Of a DNA stretch of 64,000 nt, positions 40,896-51,115 are shown piece by piece. The stretch's first letter is position 1. Every line of letters begins with the position of its first letter. Source of the DNA: Nitrospinota bacterium (GTDB lineage: Bacteria > Nitrospinota_A > UBA7883 > JACRGQ01); NCBI GenBank assembly GCA_016212275.1, contig JACRGR010000020.1, forward strand, positions 1 through 64,000, written 5' to 3'. Under the pieces are notes generated by a model. The model did no database searches. It was not told where the DNA came from and saw nothing but the letters and a program-made list of their open reading frames with translations. Both the position numbers and the translations under genes were made by a program.

Positions 40896-42622
40896 TACAG
40901 CACCTCCTTGATCTTGTCGAGGATCTGTTTCGGGGTGAACGGCATGCCGCCGTAAACGGGGTAGCTGATGCCGTCTATGCCGGTTTTGCCGCGCAGTATC
41001 TCGGCGAACTGGCCCTGTTTGTTCACTTCCGGCACCAATATCTTTTTGCATGTCGCGGCGAACGCCTTGATCTGCTTTTCCTGGAGCGGCCACACCAGCT
41101 TGGGGTGCAGTGCTTTCACTTTCAGCCCTTCGGCGCGGGCCATGTCCACCGCCTCGCGCACCACGCCCAGCGTGGAGCCCCAGCTTATCACGCCCACGTC
41201 GGCCTGGCCTTCGCCCTGCACTTCGGGGGCGGGCACGAAGTCCACCACGCTATCCAGTTTGTTGAACCGTTTGTCGCTCATCTTCACATGGTCTTCCGAC
41301 GTGAACGAAGGGGAGGACGACTGGCTGTGTTCCAGCCCGGTCGAGATGTACGCGCCGCCTGGCTCGCCGGGGATGGACATGGGGGAAACGCCCGATTCGG
41401 TGAGCTTGTACCGCAGGTACGGCTCGTTGCCATTGCCCGGCTTGAAGCGGTCGCGGTTCACAATCGTGTATTTCTTCGGGTCGGGCCGCTTGATGGATTC
41501 CGTGCGGAAGCCCAGCGAGCCGTCGGTAAGCAGGAGCACCGGCGTTTGGTATTTTTCGGCGATATTGAACGCCAGCACGGTCAGATCCACCGCGTCCGCC
41601 ACGTTCTCGGCGGAGAGCACCACGCGCGATGCGTCGCCGTGACCGCCGTGGGCCGCCATGAACAGGTCGGACTGCTCATGCTTGGTCGGCAGGCCGGTGC
41701 TGGGGCCGCCGCGTTGCACGTCCACTATCACGCAGGGGAGTTCCGCCATGTGCGCCAGGCCGATCATTTCCTGCATCAGCGAGAGGCCGGGGCCGGAAGT
41801 GGAGGTCATCGCCTTCGCGCCGCCGTAGGAAGCGCCCAGAACATTCGCCAGCGAGGCTATCTCGTCTTCGGCCTGCACCAGCACGCCGCCCACTTTCGGG
41901 AGCGCCTTGGAGAGGTATATGGCCACTTCGGTGGCCGGGGTGATCGGGTAACAGCTCAGGAAGTTGCACCCGGCCAGCAGTGCGCCCAGCCCCACCGCCT
42001 CGTTGCCGGAGATGATGATCTGGTTTTTGTCCACCGCGCCGCCCGTGCCCATCTTGTAGGGGTCGGTCTTTTTGTGGTGTTCTTTCATGTAGGCCGTGCC
42101 GGCGTCAATGGCTTTCAGGTTGGTGTCCACCACCGCCTGCCCCTTTTTGCCGAACTTTTCCTTGATCAGTTCGCGCAGGTCGTCCGGGGCGATGTCGAAC
42201 ATGTACGAAAGCGCGCCCAGCGCCACCATGTTTTTCGCGCGGTACATGTCGAGGTCCTTTTTGGCGATCTTCGACATCGGGAGCGCGTAACAGGTTACGC
42301 CTTCGATCTTCACTTCCTCTTCGATCTCGCCGTCCGGGTAGTCGTACACCAGCACGGTGCCGGGGATCAACTGGCTCCGGTTCTTGTCCAGCGCTTCCTT
42401 GTTGAACGCGCAGAACACCTGGAAGCCGGTGCCTTCGGACTTGATTTTGTCCTTCGAGAACCGCACCTGGTACATGGCGTAACCGCCGCGTATCTCCGCC
42501 GGGAAGGTCTTGAACGTCAGTATCTGCAGGCCGGAACGCGCGGCGGCTTCCGCCACCATGTCCCCGGCGCTGATGATGCCTTCGCCCCCTTCGCCCCCTA
42601 TCCGTATGATCAAATCGCTCAT
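40895..42622 (-). CDS. korA: 2-oxoglutarate:ferredoxin oxidoreductase, fused gamma-alpha subunit
   Basis: The 575-residue protein fuses an N-terminal gamma domain (IRIGGEGGEGIISAGDMVAEAAARSG, PAEIRGGYAMYQVRFS) to an alpha domain (ISGNEAVGLGALLAGCNFLSCYPITPATEVA, TSTSGPGLSLMQEMIGLAHMAELPCVIVDVQRGGPSTGLPTK, QSDLFMAAHGGHGD). Such fusions occur in KorA of several phyla. It operates with korB and succinyl-CoA ligase encoded upstream in the operon, in a reductive or anaerobic TCA cycle. Confidence 0.94.
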   Translation of the reverse strand: MSDLIIRIGGEGGEGIISAGDMVAEAAARSGLQILTFKTFPAEIRGGYAMYQVRFSKDKIKSEGTGFQVFCAFNKEALDKNRSQLIPGTVLVYDYPDGEIEEEVKIEGVTCYALPMSKIAKKDLDMYRAKNMVALGALSYMFDIAPDDLRELIKEKFGKKGQAVVDTNLKAIDAGTAYMKEHHKKTDPYKMGTGGAVDKNQIIISGNEAVGLGALLAGCNFLSCYPITPATEVAIYLSKALPKVGGVLVQAEDEIASLANVLGASYGGAKAMTSTSGPGLSLMQEMIGLAHMAELPCVIVDVQRGGPSTGLPTKHEQSDLFMAAHGGHGDASRVVLSAENVADAVDLTVLAFNIAEKYQTPVLLLTDGSLGFRTESIKRPDPKKYTIVNRDRFKPGNGNEPYLRYKLTESGVSPMSIPGEPGGAYISTGLEHSQSSSPSFTSEDHVKMSDKRFNKLDSVVDFVPAPEVQGEGQADVGVISWGSTLGVVREAVDMARAEGLKVKALHPKLVWPLQEKQIKAFAATCKKILVPEVNKQGQFAEILRGKTGIDGISYPVYGGMPFTPKQILDKIKEVL

Positions 42623-42646
42623 CCGCTCTCTCCTTCTACGGGTGAT

Positions 42647-43516
<870 letters not shown>

Positions 43517-43520
43517 GCCC

Positions 43521-44684
43521 TTATCCTTTCAAAGCCGCGACGGCCTTTTGCGCGCCGTCTTTCATTCCGTTGCCGATGATGAACTTCAGGCCGCTTTCGG
43601 CCAGGATCTTCTTTCCTTCATCAACGTTCGTGCCTTCCATCCGGATGATGATCGGGATGCTGATATGTATCTTCTTCGCCGCCGCCACCACGCCGTTCGC
43701 CAGCCGGTCGCACCGCAGGATGCCGCCGAAGATGTTTATGAAGATCGCCTTCACGGCCTTGTCGGCCACGATGATCTTCAGCGCTTCCTCGATCTGCTCC
43801 GCGCTGGCGCCGCCGCCCACGTCCAAAAAGTTCGCCGGTTCGCCGCCGGAGTGCTTGATGATGTCCATGGTGGCCATCGCCAGTCCCGCGCCGTTCACCA
43901 TGCACCCGATGTTGCCGTTGAGCTTGATGTAGTTCAGGTTGAACTTCGAGGCCTCTATTTCCAGCGGGTCTTCTTCGTTCAGGTCGCGGTAGTCCACCGC
44001 TTCCTTGTGGCGGAACATCGCGTTGTCGTCGTACGCCAGTTTCGCGTCCAGCGCCAGTATCTTCCCGTCCTTGGTCTGCACCAGCGGGTTGATCTCGGCC
44101 ATCGAGAGGTCTTCCTTTACATACAGGTCGTAGAACCTCGCGATGAAGCTCACCGCCTGGCCGATCATTTCCTGGGGGAAGCCCAGCCCGAAGGCCAACT
44201 GTCGGCACTGGTACGGCATGATCCCCACAGCCGGGTCCACCGCCACCTTGAGAATCTTTTCGGGGTGTTTTTCGGCGACCTCTTCGATCTCCATGCCCCC
44301 TTCGGTGGAGGCCATAACGATGTTCTTGGAAGTGGCGCGGTCCAGCACGATGCCCATGTACAGCTCGCGCTGTATCTGGCACCCCGCCTCCACGAGCAGT
44401 TTTTTCACCACGCGCCCCTCGGGGCCGGTCTGGTGGGTGATCAGGTTCATGCCGAGGATCGCCTTGGCCTGCTGTTCCGCCTCGTCTTCACTGAAGGCCA
44501 GCTTCACGCCGCCCCCCTTGCCGCGTCCGCCGGCGTGTATCTGGGCCTTCACCACGACGGGGAAACCGCCCAGCCTTCCGGCCAGTTCGCGCACGTTATA
44601 GGTGGAGTCGGTGAAAAAACCATCGGGCACGGGCAAGCCGTATTTGCGCAAAATCTCTTTCGCCTGATATTCGTGTAGCTTCAA
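43521..44684 (-). CDS. sucC: succinyl-CoA ligase subunit beta
   Basis: The 387-residue ATP-grasp subunit begins [22 protein letters not shown] and has [60 protein letters not shown] and [11 protein letters not shown]. The start is TTG at 44684, preceded by a strong GGAGG. First gene of the operon that also makes SucD, KorAB and Ndk. Confidence 0.96.
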   Translation of the reverse strand: MKLHEYQAKEILRKYGLPVPDGFFTDSTYNVRELAGRLGGFPVVVKAQIHAGGRGKGGGVKLAFSEDEAEQQAKAILGMNLITHQTGPEGRVVKKLLVEAGCQIQRELYMGIVLDRATSKNIVMASTEGGMEIEEVAEKHPEKILKVAVDPAVGIMPYQCRQLAFGLGFPQEMIGQAVSFIARFYDLYVKEDLSMAEINPLVQTKDGKILALDAKLAYDDNAMFRHKEAVDYRDLNEEDPLEIEASKFNLNYIKLNGNIGCMVNGAGLAMATMDIIKHSGGEPANFLDVGGGASAEQIEEALKIIVADKAVKAIFINIFGGILRCDRLANGVVAAAKKIHISIPIIIRMEGTNVDEGKKILAESGLKFIIGNGMKDGAQKAVAALKG

Positions 44685-44719
44685 ATTACCTCCTCAATCT
44701 CTCAATTGCGGGACGGGTT

Positions 44720-44749
44720 AAATTACCATGTTCGGCAGGCGTTTCGCAA
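44720..44749 (-). promoter_or_regulatory. candidate promoter of the suc-kor operon
   Basis: Leftward TTGCGA (44744-44749) and GG-TAATTT (44720-44725) are 18 bases apart, about 35 bases before the sucC start. The hexamers are partial matches. Confidence 0.4.
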
Positions 44750-44851
44750 CCGCGTTTTTAGGGGATGGTCCGGTTGCGTTTGCCCGTCGGGGAGCGGGTT
44801 ATTTGCGGAGCCGCTTTGTTCATTTCAAATCAAAACTTTGCGGCGAAATCG

Positions 44852-44880
44852 TTGACATCGGCGGGGGCAGACCCTACAAT
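44852..44880 (+). promoter_or_regulatory. strong sigma-70-type promoter
   Basis: TTGACA (44852-44857) and TACAAT (44875-44880) are separated by exactly 17 bases, the best consensus promoter in the window. It drives the gene at 44919 with a leader of about 30 bases. Confidence 0.75.
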
Positions 44881-44918
44881 TAACCAAGCATTAACCGAGA
44901 AATGGGGGAAAACGAGAG

Positions 44919-45293
44919 ATGCCCAAAGACCCGGATAAAGAGATGGAGAACCTTTCAAAAGCGATCGTCGAGGCGATACTCGGCTCCGGCGAAGTGAAAC
45001 ACGCGCTCGAAAAGCTGGGCGGCGAAGAGGCGGGCGGCAAGAACTTCATGGTGTTTATGCTGAGCCTTGATTCGCTGGCCGACGCCAAGAAGCGCGAGGT
45101 TCAGCCGGAAAACGGAGTCATTCAGCCGGAAATGCCAAAACCGCGGCGCAAAAAGCCGGCGAAGAAGAATGGGGTCTCCGAACTCATAGACGGCAAACCG
45201 GTCACGCCGAACGAAAAGAAGTTCCACGACTTCGTTGCAGACCAGTTCGATTCCGAATCCTGGCTGAAAAACTTGCGGCTCCGGCTGGAATAG
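44919..45293 (+). CDS. small protein of unknown function
   Basis: No family recognised. The 124-residue product has a helical N-terminus (KEMENLSKAIVEAILGSGEVKHALEKLGGEE), a middle stretch of lysine, arginine and proline (MPKPRRKKPAKKNG), and an acidic-aromatic C-terminus (HDFVADQFDSESWLKNLRLRLE). It may bind nucleic acid or a partner protein. It has a near-consensus promoter, so it is probably well expressed, and precedes a lone receiver-domain gene. Confidence 0.65.
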   Translation: MPKDPDKEMENLSKAIVEAILGSGEVKHALEKLGGEEAGGKNFMVFMLSLDSLADAKKREVQPENGVIQPEMPKPRRKKPAKKNGVSELIDGKPVTPNEKKFHDFVADQFDSESWLKNLRLRLE

Positions 45294-45314
45294 GCCGCTC
45301 AATTGGGGGAATTT

Positions 45315-45719
45315 TTGACTTCTGCCGATGCCGGTTCGTCCGGCGGGACTTCGGAAAAAAAGCCGCTCGTGCTCGTGGTGGAGGACGACGAAGTCTTGCG
45401 TCTGGTGCTCACCACGGAGCTGGCGCGGATTGGGTTTTTACTGGCCGAAGCGGAGCACGGGGAAAAAGCTCTGGCTGTTATGGCCCAACAAAGGCCGGAC
45501 ATCATAGTTACCGACCTTATGATGCCGGTGCTGGACGGATTCGGCCTTATCGAGCGGGTGAAGAGCCTGCCGGAGTTCGCCGGGGTGCCGATCATCGCCA
45601 TCACCGCGTCGAACAACCCCGAAATGAAAAGCAAGGCTCTTGCTCTGGGGGTGGCGTATTTCATGATGAAGCCGTTTGCCTCCGAGGACCTCACGGAGGT
45701 CATCAACCGCTACCTCTGA
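45315..45719 (+). CDS. single-domain response regulator
   Basis: The protein has only a receiver domain: acidic pocket VVEDDEVLR, phospho-acceptor in IIVTDLMMPVLDGFG, ITASNN and the lysine in FMMKPFASEDL. No output domain is present, so it acts by protein contact (CheY-like) or in a phosphorelay. TTG at 45315 follows GGGGGAA at about 5 bases; TTG at 45303 is possible but has no ribosome-binding site. It lies downstream of the small gene at 44919. Confidence 0.88.
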   Translation: MTSADAGSSGGTSEKKPLVLVVEDDEVLRLVLTTELARIGFLLAEAEHGEKALAVMAQQRPDIIVTDLMMPVLDGFGLIERVKSLPEFAGVPIIAITASNNPEMKSKALALGVAYFMMKPFASEDLTEVINRYL

Positions 45720-45769
45720 CCTTCCCGTTCTTTCTTTCTCCGCCGTTTTGATTTATCGCCGCCTTTTGG

Positions 45770-45775
45770 TACTTT
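45770..45775 (+). promoter_or_regulatory. -10-like box of proB (leaderless candidate)
   Basis: GGTACTTT ends 8 bases before ATG 45784; TTGATT at 45748-45753 is a possible -35 with 16-base spacing. No Shine-Dalgarno site precedes the start codon. Confidence 0.35.
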
Positions 45776-45783
45776 ACCGGTAT

Positions 45784-46941
45784 ATGCAAAACAGGATGAA
45801 ACTGCTGGACGGCGTAAAACGGATCGTGGTGAAAATCGGTTCCGGGGTTATGGCCGGCGCCGATGGTGGCTTGAGCGAGGATACCCTTCAACGGCTGACG
45901 GGAGATATTTGCGCGCTGGAAGCGGACGGGCGGTTCGAGGTCATCGTGGTTTCATCCGGCGCGGTGATGGGGGGCCGCAAGGCGCTGGCCCTCCCCGCGG
46001 GAAAACTGTCCATCCCCCAAAAACAGGCGGCCGCCGCCGTTGGCCAGGTGAAGCTGATGGATATGTGGAAAAAACATTTCAGCGTCCGGGGGCGCAAGGT
46101 GGCCCAAATACTGCTCACGCATGGCGATATAGAGGACAGCGCGCGGTACCGGAACGTGCGCAACACCGTCACCACCTTGCTGGACATGAAGGTCATTCCG
46201 GTCATTAATGAGAACGATTCCACCGCCGTGGACGAACTGAAGTTCGGCGACAACGACACGCTGGCGGCGAAGATCACTTCGGTGGTGGACGCCGACCTTT
46301 TGTTGATCCTCTCGGACGTGGACGGCCTATATGAATCCGATCCGCGGAAAAATCCCTTGGCGAAAATCATTCCACAGGTGGAGACGATAGACGAGATAGT
46401 CCTCGCGCTGGCCGGGGACAGCAGTTCCGGCAGTGGAACCGGCGGGATGCGCGCGAAAGTCCGGGCGGCCCAAGTTGCCTCCGATTACGGCGTTCCGGTG
46501 TGGATCATCGGCGGGGGAACAACAGGGGCGATACAAGACGCCTTGCGCCAAGGGAAGGGCGGTACGTTTTTCCATCCCGCCCAAGGAATGTCCGCCAAGC
46601 AACACCGAATTTTGCACATTTTGAAGCCGCGCGGGGAAATCGTGGTGGACGACGGAGCGAAACAGGCGCTCACGGGAGGAAAAAAATCCCTCCTTCCTTC
46701 CGGCATTGTCGCGGTGCGGGGGGATTTCGAGGCCGGCGATGTCGTGGTGGTCGTTGATGGGCAGGGGGCGCCTCTCATAAAAGGGGTGGTGCAGTACGAC
46801 CATGCCGAAGTGGACAAGATAAAAGGAAAGAAAAGTTCGGAGATCGAGTCCATTCTGGGGTACAAGAAAAAAGATGAAGTAATGCACCGGGACGACACGG
46901 CAACGTATACTCTGGTGAGTGCCGGAAAGGCGGGAGAATGA
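45784..46941 (+). CDS. proB: glutamate 5-kinase
   Basis: ProB phosphorylates glutamate in the first step of proline synthesis. The 385-residue protein has KRIVVKIGSGVM, VSSGAVMGGRKAL, NENDSTAVDELKFGDNDTLAA, and ILSDVDGLYESDPRKNP, plus a C-terminal PUA domain (RGEIVVDDGAKQALTGGKKSLLPSGIVAV). ATG at 45784 or 45796 are both possible. Its stop overlaps proA. Confidence 0.95.
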   Translation: MQNRMKLLDGVKRIVVKIGSGVMAGADGGLSEDTLQRLTGDICALEADGRFEVIVVSSGAVMGGRKALALPAGKLSIPQKQAAAAVGQVKLMDMWKKHFSVRGRKVAQILLTHGDIEDSARYRNVRNTVTTLLDMKVIPVINENDSTAVDELKFGDNDTLAAKITSVVDADLLLILSDVDGLYESDPRKNPLAKIIPQVETIDEIVLALAGDSSSGSGTGGMRAKVRAAQVASDYGVPVWIIGGGTTGAIQDALRQGKGGTFFHPAQGMSAKQHRILHILKPRGEIVVDDGAKQALTGGKKSLLPSGIVAVRGDFEAGDVVVVVDGQGAPLIKGVVQYDHAEVDKIKGKKSSEIESILGYKKKDEVMHRDDTATYTLVSAGKAGE

Positions 46942-48188
46942 TCGATAGGTCACTTGAAGAGATAGGCAAACGGGCGCGCAAAGCCGCGCGCGGGCTGGCG
47001 CTCCTTTCCACCGGAAAAAAGAACGCCGCGCTGGCCGCCATGGCCGACGCGCTGACCGCCAATTCAGCGCGCATCGAAACCGAGAACGCGAAGGACGTTT
47101 CCGCCGCACAAGCCGCCGGGACGGATGCCGCGCTCGTTGACCGGTTGGCGCTGAACCCCAAACGGATAGCCGAGATGGCGGATGCCATCCGCCAGATCAT
47201 CGCCTTGCCCGACCCGGTGGGGGGGATCTATGACGAAACGGTCCGGCCCAACGGCATCAAGGTGGCGAAAATGCGCATTCCCATCGGCGTTATCGGCATT
47301 ATCTACGAATCGCGCCCCAACGTGACGGCCGACGCCGCATCATTGTGCATCAAGTCCGGCAACGCCGTCATCCTGCGCGGCGGGAGCGAGGCGTTCCACA
47401 GCAACATGGCTATAGCGTCCCTTCTCTCGGAAGGGCTGGCGAAAGCGGGGGTGGATCCGGACGCTGTGCAAGTGGTAAAAACGCCCAACCGCGAGGCGGT
47501 GATGCAACTGCTGAAAATGGACAAGTACATAGACATCATCATTCCGCGCGGCGGCAACGCGCTGATAAGGATGGTGACGGAGAACTCCCTCATCCCGGTC
47601 ATCAAACATGACGCGGGAGTGTGCCATGTGTTTGTGGACGAAGGGGCCGACCTGGAAATGGCGAAGCAGATAAACATCAATTCCAAGGTCCAGCGTCCCG
47701 GCGTGTGCAACTCGTCGGAAACCCTGTTGGTGCATGCGGCGTGGCTGAAAAACCTGCCCGCCCTGCTGGATGCGCTTGCGGAAAAAGGGGTGGAACTGCG
47801 CGGGTGCCCGCGTACGCTCGGCGTGTATCCGATGGCAAAACCCGCCACCGAGGACGACTGGTACGCGGAATACCTCGACCTCATTCTCGCCGTGAAAGTG
47901 GTGGACTCGATGGACGAGGCGGTGGAGCATATAGAAAAATACGGCTCGCACCACACCGAGGCCATCGTCACCCCTTCCGAAAATCGTGGGTGGGAGTTCG
48001 TGCAAAAAGTGGATTCCTCCGCGGTGATGGTCAACGCCTCCACCCGGTTCAACGACGGCGGCCAACTCGGCCTTGGAGCGGAAATGGGAATAAGCACCCA
48101 AAAACTCCATTGCAGGGGACCCATGGGTTTGCACGAACTCACGACCTACAAATACTTCGTGCTCGGCGCGGGCCAAGTGCGCACATAA
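46938..48188 (+). CDS. proA: glutamate-5-semialdehyde dehydrogenase
   Basis: ProA reduces glutamyl phosphate to the semialdehyde with NADPH. The 416-residue protein shows IGVIGIIYESRPNVTADAASLCIKSGNAVILRGG, the catalytic cysteine in VQRPGVCNSSETLLVH, and FNDGGQLGLGAEMGISTQK. It overlaps proB by ATGA, forming a proBA operon. Confidence 0.96.
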   Translation: MIDRSLEEIGKRARKAARGLALLSTGKKNAALAAMADALTANSARIETENAKDVSAAQAAGTDAALVDRLALNPKRIAEMADAIRQIIALPDPVGGIYDETVRPNGIKVAKMRIPIGVIGIIYESRPNVTADAASLCIKSGNAVILRGGSEAFHSNMAIASLLSEGLAKAGVDPDAVQVVKTPNREAVMQLLKMDKYIDIIIPRGGNALIRMVTENSLIPVIKHDAGVCHVFVDEGADLEMAKQININSKVQRPGVCNSSETLLVHAAWLKNLPALLDALAEKGVELRGCPRTLGVYPMAKPATEDDWYAEYLDLILAVKVVDSMDEAVEHIEKYGSHHTEAIVTPSENRGWEFVQKVDSSAVMVNASTRFNDGGQLGLGAEMGISTQKLHCRGPMGLHELTTYKYFVLGAGQVRT

Positions 48189-48199
48189 GGGCTGATTAC

Positions 48200-48338
48200 C
48201 GAGACACAGGGACACGGAGAGAAAAATGGCTACACGGTTTAATTCCGCCTTTCCCACTCCTGCTCTTTTTGGGGGGGGAAGGAATGGCGCGGTTGTCTCA
48301 AGGGCTGGTCTCTCTCTGTGTCTCCGTGCCTCTGTGGC
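48200..48338. repeat. intergenic inverted repeat of ACACGGAGA type
   Basis: GAGACACAGGGACACGGAGA (48201-48220) is mirrored by TCTCTGTGTCTCCGTGCCTC (48313-48332), with about 90 bases between. From memory, repeats of this composition are dispersed in intergenic regions of many bacteria. It fills most of the proA-nadD gap. Confidence 0.45.
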
Positions 48339-48365
48339 AGAATACTTTCCAAGGCAATTGGAGTG

Positions 48366-49040
48366 ATGACTTTGAACATCGGGTTGTTGGGCGGGGCGTT
48401 CGACCCGGTGCATAACGGTCATTTGGCCTGCGCGGAGCGGGCGGCGGATCGGTTTGGGCTTGAGCGCGTTTTTTTTATTCCCACCGCCGTGCCGCCGCAC
48501 AAGCAAAAGGGGAGCGCCACCCCGCAAGACCGGTGGGAGATGGTGAAACGCGCGGTGCGCGGCAACGCGCGTTTTTGCGTGTCCCGCCACGAGATGGGGA
48601 GCGCAACCCCCTCGTACACTATAGACACGGTCCGCTGGTTCAGGAAAAAATTCGGCGCGAAACTGTACTACATCATCGGCATGGACGCCTTCGCGGAGAT
48701 ACACTCGTGGAAGTCGTCCGGCGAACTGTTGCGCGAGTGCCATTTCATAGTCGCTTCCCGTCCGGGGGCCGCGATCATTCCCTCGCTCAAACGATTGGTG
48801 CGGGAATTCCGCGCGGATGGCGTGGCGCTGGACTATCTGAAGAAACCGGGGAAGGACGCCATGGGCGCCGTTTTGCGGGCCACCGGTTCGCCATTCAAGG
48901 TGTATGTGAGTCCTTTTCCCGAACTGGACATCTCCTCCACCGCTTTGCGGCGCATGGCGGCCGGGGGCGAGTCCATAAAATACCTTGTTCCGGACAAGGT
49001 AGAGCAATATATTATAAGAAGAGGTTTGTACCATAGATGA
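48366..49040 (+). CDS. nadD: nicotinate-nucleotide adenylyltransferase
   Basis: NadD adenylates nicotinate mononucleotide in NAD synthesis. The 224-residue protein starts LNIGLLGGAFDPVHNGHLACAERA (HxGH-type nucleotide-binding motif) and ends with the ISSTALRRMAAGGESIKYLVPDKVEQYI segment typical of the family. GGAG precedes ATG 48366. It is followed by rsfS with a 4-base overlap, a frequent pair. Confidence 0.95.
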   Translation: MTLNIGLLGGAFDPVHNGHLACAERAADRFGLERVFFIPTAVPPHKQKGSATPQDRWEMVKRAVRGNARFCVSRHEMGSATPSYTIDTVRWFRKKFGAKLYYIIGMDAFAEIHSWKSSGELLRECHFIVASRPGAAIIPSLKRLVREFRADGVALDYLKKPGKDAMGAVLRATGSPFKVYVSPFPELDISSTALRRMAAGGESIKYLVPDKVEQYIIRRGLYHR

Positions 49041-49414
49041 AAAAGGATTTTACGCCGGACCAGAAAAAGCAGATTTACGCGTGCTACCATGCGTTGATGG
49101 ACAAAAAAGCGGAGGAAGTGCTTGTGCTCGATTTGCGGGGTATCTCAAGCGTCGCCGATTTTTTTGTCATCTGCCACGGCGGCTCGCAACGGCAGGTGCA
49201 GGCGATATCCGACAACGTGGAGCAGGCGTTCCGCTCCGGCGGCGTGAAGGACTACCGGGTGGAAGGGCGCGAGACGGGCACATGGGTATTGATGGACTTC
49301 CACGACATCGTGGTGCATGTGTTTTACCATACGGCGCGGGCGTTTTACGCGCTGGAAAATCTGTGGTCCGACGCGCGGACGCTGGAAGGGCGCGAAATTC
49401 AGGCATGGGGTTGA
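49037..49414 (+). CDS. rsfS: ribosomal silencing factor RsfS
   Basis: RsfS binds ribosomal protein uL14 and blocks subunit joining when nutrients are scarce. The 125-residue protein has KKAEEVLVLDLRGISSVADFFVICHGGSQRQVQAI, YRVEGRETGTWVLMDFHDIVVHVFYHTARAFYALENLW, the Iojap family core. It overlaps nadD and precedes the DksA-like gene. Confidence 0.95.
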   Translation: MKKDFTPDQKKQIYACYHALMDKKAEEVLVLDLRGISSVADFFVICHGGSQRQVQAISDNVEQAFRSGGVKDYRVEGRETGTWVLMDFHDIVVHVFYHTARAFYALENLWSDARTLEGREIQAWG

Positions 49415-49415
49415 T

Positions 49416-49781
49416 ATGGGACTGACAAAAGAGCAATTGGCCACGCTGAGGGACAAGCTCCTGCAGATACGGCAGGCGCTGGTGAACGACGTGGACAACA
49501 TCCAAAAACATTCGAACGACGAATTCGAGTCCGAAGTGCCGGACGTCAACGACGACGCGTCGCGCACTTACAGCAGGACCGTGATGCTCTCGCGCGGCGA
49601 GGTGGATCGCCACCAGTTAAAGCTGATAGACGAAGCGCTGGCCTCCATCGAGCGCGGCGACTACGGCACCTGCACGGACTGCGAATCCGAGATCCCGTTC
49701 CCCCGTCTGTTGTCCGTGCCGTACGTCGAGCGGTGCATCGACTGCATGACCAAATGGGAACAATCGCAGACGGAACGGTGA
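49416..49781 (+). CDS. DksA/TraR-family zinc-finger protein
   Basis: The 121-residue protein has a coiled-coil N-terminus (KEQLATLRDKLLQIRQALVND), DVNDDASRTYSRTVMLSRGEVDR and a four-cysteine zinc finger (CTDCESEIPFPRLLSVPYVERCIDC). DksA proteins enter the RNA polymerase secondary channel and modulate transcription with ppGpp. The aspartates of the coiled-coil tip (DVNDDAS) are present in part. It lies 1 base after rsfS, so growth-control genes are grouped. Confidence 0.9.
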   Translation: MGLTKEQLATLRDKLLQIRQALVNDVDNIQKHSNDEFESEVPDVNDDASRTYSRTVMLSRGEVDRHQLKLIDEALASIERGDYGTCTDCESEIPFPRLLSVPYVERCIDCMTKWEQSQTER

Positions 49782-49796
49782 GTTCCTGAAGGGCCG

Positions 49797-50945
49797 ATGG
49801 CGTTCCGGCTGTTCCTTCCGCTGTTCTTTATTTTCTTCGCGTTCCTCTATATCGCACTGCTGAACCCCGGCACGGTCGAATTCCAGTATGCGCCCGGCCA
49901 CACGGTGGCGCTGCCGCATGTGGCGCTGGTGATGTTCGCGTTCCTTGCCGGCACGCTGTCGCTTTCGCTGGTCTATTTCTTCAAGGGAGTGGGGGACGTG
50001 GCCAACGACATGGCCAACATGTTCCGCAGACTGCGCGCCGCGCGCATCGAGGGATCCCTGCTGAAAGCCCGCCAGAAGGCGGGACAGGGACAGATGGACA
50101 AGGCGATGCGCCTGCTGGAAAATATCATTTCCAAAAAGCCGGGACTTTTCGAAGCCCATCTCCTGCATGGGGAGGTTCTGCGGAAAACGGGAAGGGCGCG
50201 GGAGGCGTTGCGAGCGCACTCGCAGGCGCTCGCGCTGGATCCCGCGAATCTGGGCGCGATCATCCAGATAAAGGAGGACTACATGGCGCTGGGGGAACAC
50301 GAGGCCGCCTACCGCCTGCTGGAGCAGGTGCGCGGCAGAATGCCGGAGGATCATGCGGTGCTGGCCGAAATGCGGGACGTAAGCGTGCAACTGGGCGAAT
50401 TCCACCGCGCGGCGGTATTGCAACGGGAGATACTTTCGCTGACGGCGGACGCCGTTTCGCAAAAAGCGGAGCAGGTGAAAATGGCCGAAACGTACTGCCT
50501 GTTCGCCGAACAGCTTCTGGCGGACGGGAGGTTCGATGCCGCGCGCGACCAATTGGATATGGCGCTGAAAGTGGAGCCGGATTTCGTTTGCGCCGCCATG
50601 CTGTTGGCGTCCGCCCTCCAAGGGCTTTCGCGCCACGACGAGGCCGGGGCGGTGTTGCGCAGGCAGTTCGAGCGCACCCATTCACCGGTGGCATTGCTCA
50701 AGCTGGCACAGATGGATCCCGGCAACCGCGAGGAACTTTTTGCCCGCGCGCGCGGGATTGCGCCGGAAGAAAAGGGGCTGGAACCGGTCCTGATAGCATT
50801 GGAAAATGCGCGGGGACTGCGTTACCGGTGCGCCGCGTGCGACGCGGTGGAAAATAGTTATTTTCCCCAATGCCCCTCCTGCGGGAACTGGAACACCGCC
50901 AATGCCGCGGTGGAAGAGCCGGTCCCCTCTCCCGATGGTCAATAA
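49797..50945 (+). CDS. LapA-LapB fusion (lipopolysaccharide assembly TPR protein)
   Basis: The 382-residue protein combines a LapA/DUF1049 part, with two membrane segments (LFLPLFFIFFAFLYIALL and LPHVALVMFAFLAGTLSLSLVYFF) around NPGTVEFQY, and a LapB part: TPR helices (about residues 90-310) and a C-terminal rubredoxin-like zinc ribbon (YRCAACDAVENSYFPQCPSCGNW). In E. coli LapA and LapB are separate neighbours; LapB adapts FtsH proteolysis of LpxC and so controls LPS synthesis. Fusion suggests the same role here. AAGGG precedes ATG. Confidence 0.88.
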   Translation: MAFRLFLPLFFIFFAFLYIALLNPGTVEFQYAPGHTVALPHVALVMFAFLAGTLSLSLVYFFKGVGDVANDMANMFRRLRAARIEGSLLKARQKAGQGQMDKAMRLLENIISKKPGLFEAHLLHGEVLRKTGRAREALRAHSQALALDPANLGAIIQIKEDYMALGEHEAAYRLLEQVRGRMPEDHAVLAEMRDVSVQLGEFHRAAVLQREILSLTADAVSQKAEQVKMAETYCLFAEQLLADGRFDAARDQLDMALKVEPDFVCAAMLLASALQGLSRHDEAGAVLRRQFERTHSPVALLKLAQMDPGNREELFARARGIAPEEKGLEPVLIALENARGLRYRCAACDAVENSYFPQCPSCGNWNTANAAVEEPVPSPDGQ

Positions 50946-51056
50946 CAATCATTTATAAATCAGCATCTTATGGTTCATTGGTGTGGCCTAATTTCCGGGC
51001 ACATTCCTTGCTCTCCTAATTCCTGTTGAGGATGAGTGCGTCAAAAAACGCCTCAC

Positions 51057-51085
51057 TTTAGAGTGAATTGGAAAAAAGGTATAAT
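51057..51085 (+). promoter_or_regulatory. promoter of the giant coiled-coil gene
   Basis: TTTAGA (51057-51062) and a perfect TATAAT (51080-51085) are 17 bases apart. The start of transcription near 51092 lies upstream of GGAGGAG (51099-51105), which supports initiation at TTG 51116. Confidence 0.6.
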
Positions 51086-51115
51086 GACCGCCGAGGATTG
51101 GAGGAGATTGTCCTT

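Noticed and set aside
51037-51050. Small hairpin GCGT-CAAAAA-ACGC as terminator of the lapA-lapB gene
   Set aside because: The stem is only 4 bp and no T-run follows on the + strand.
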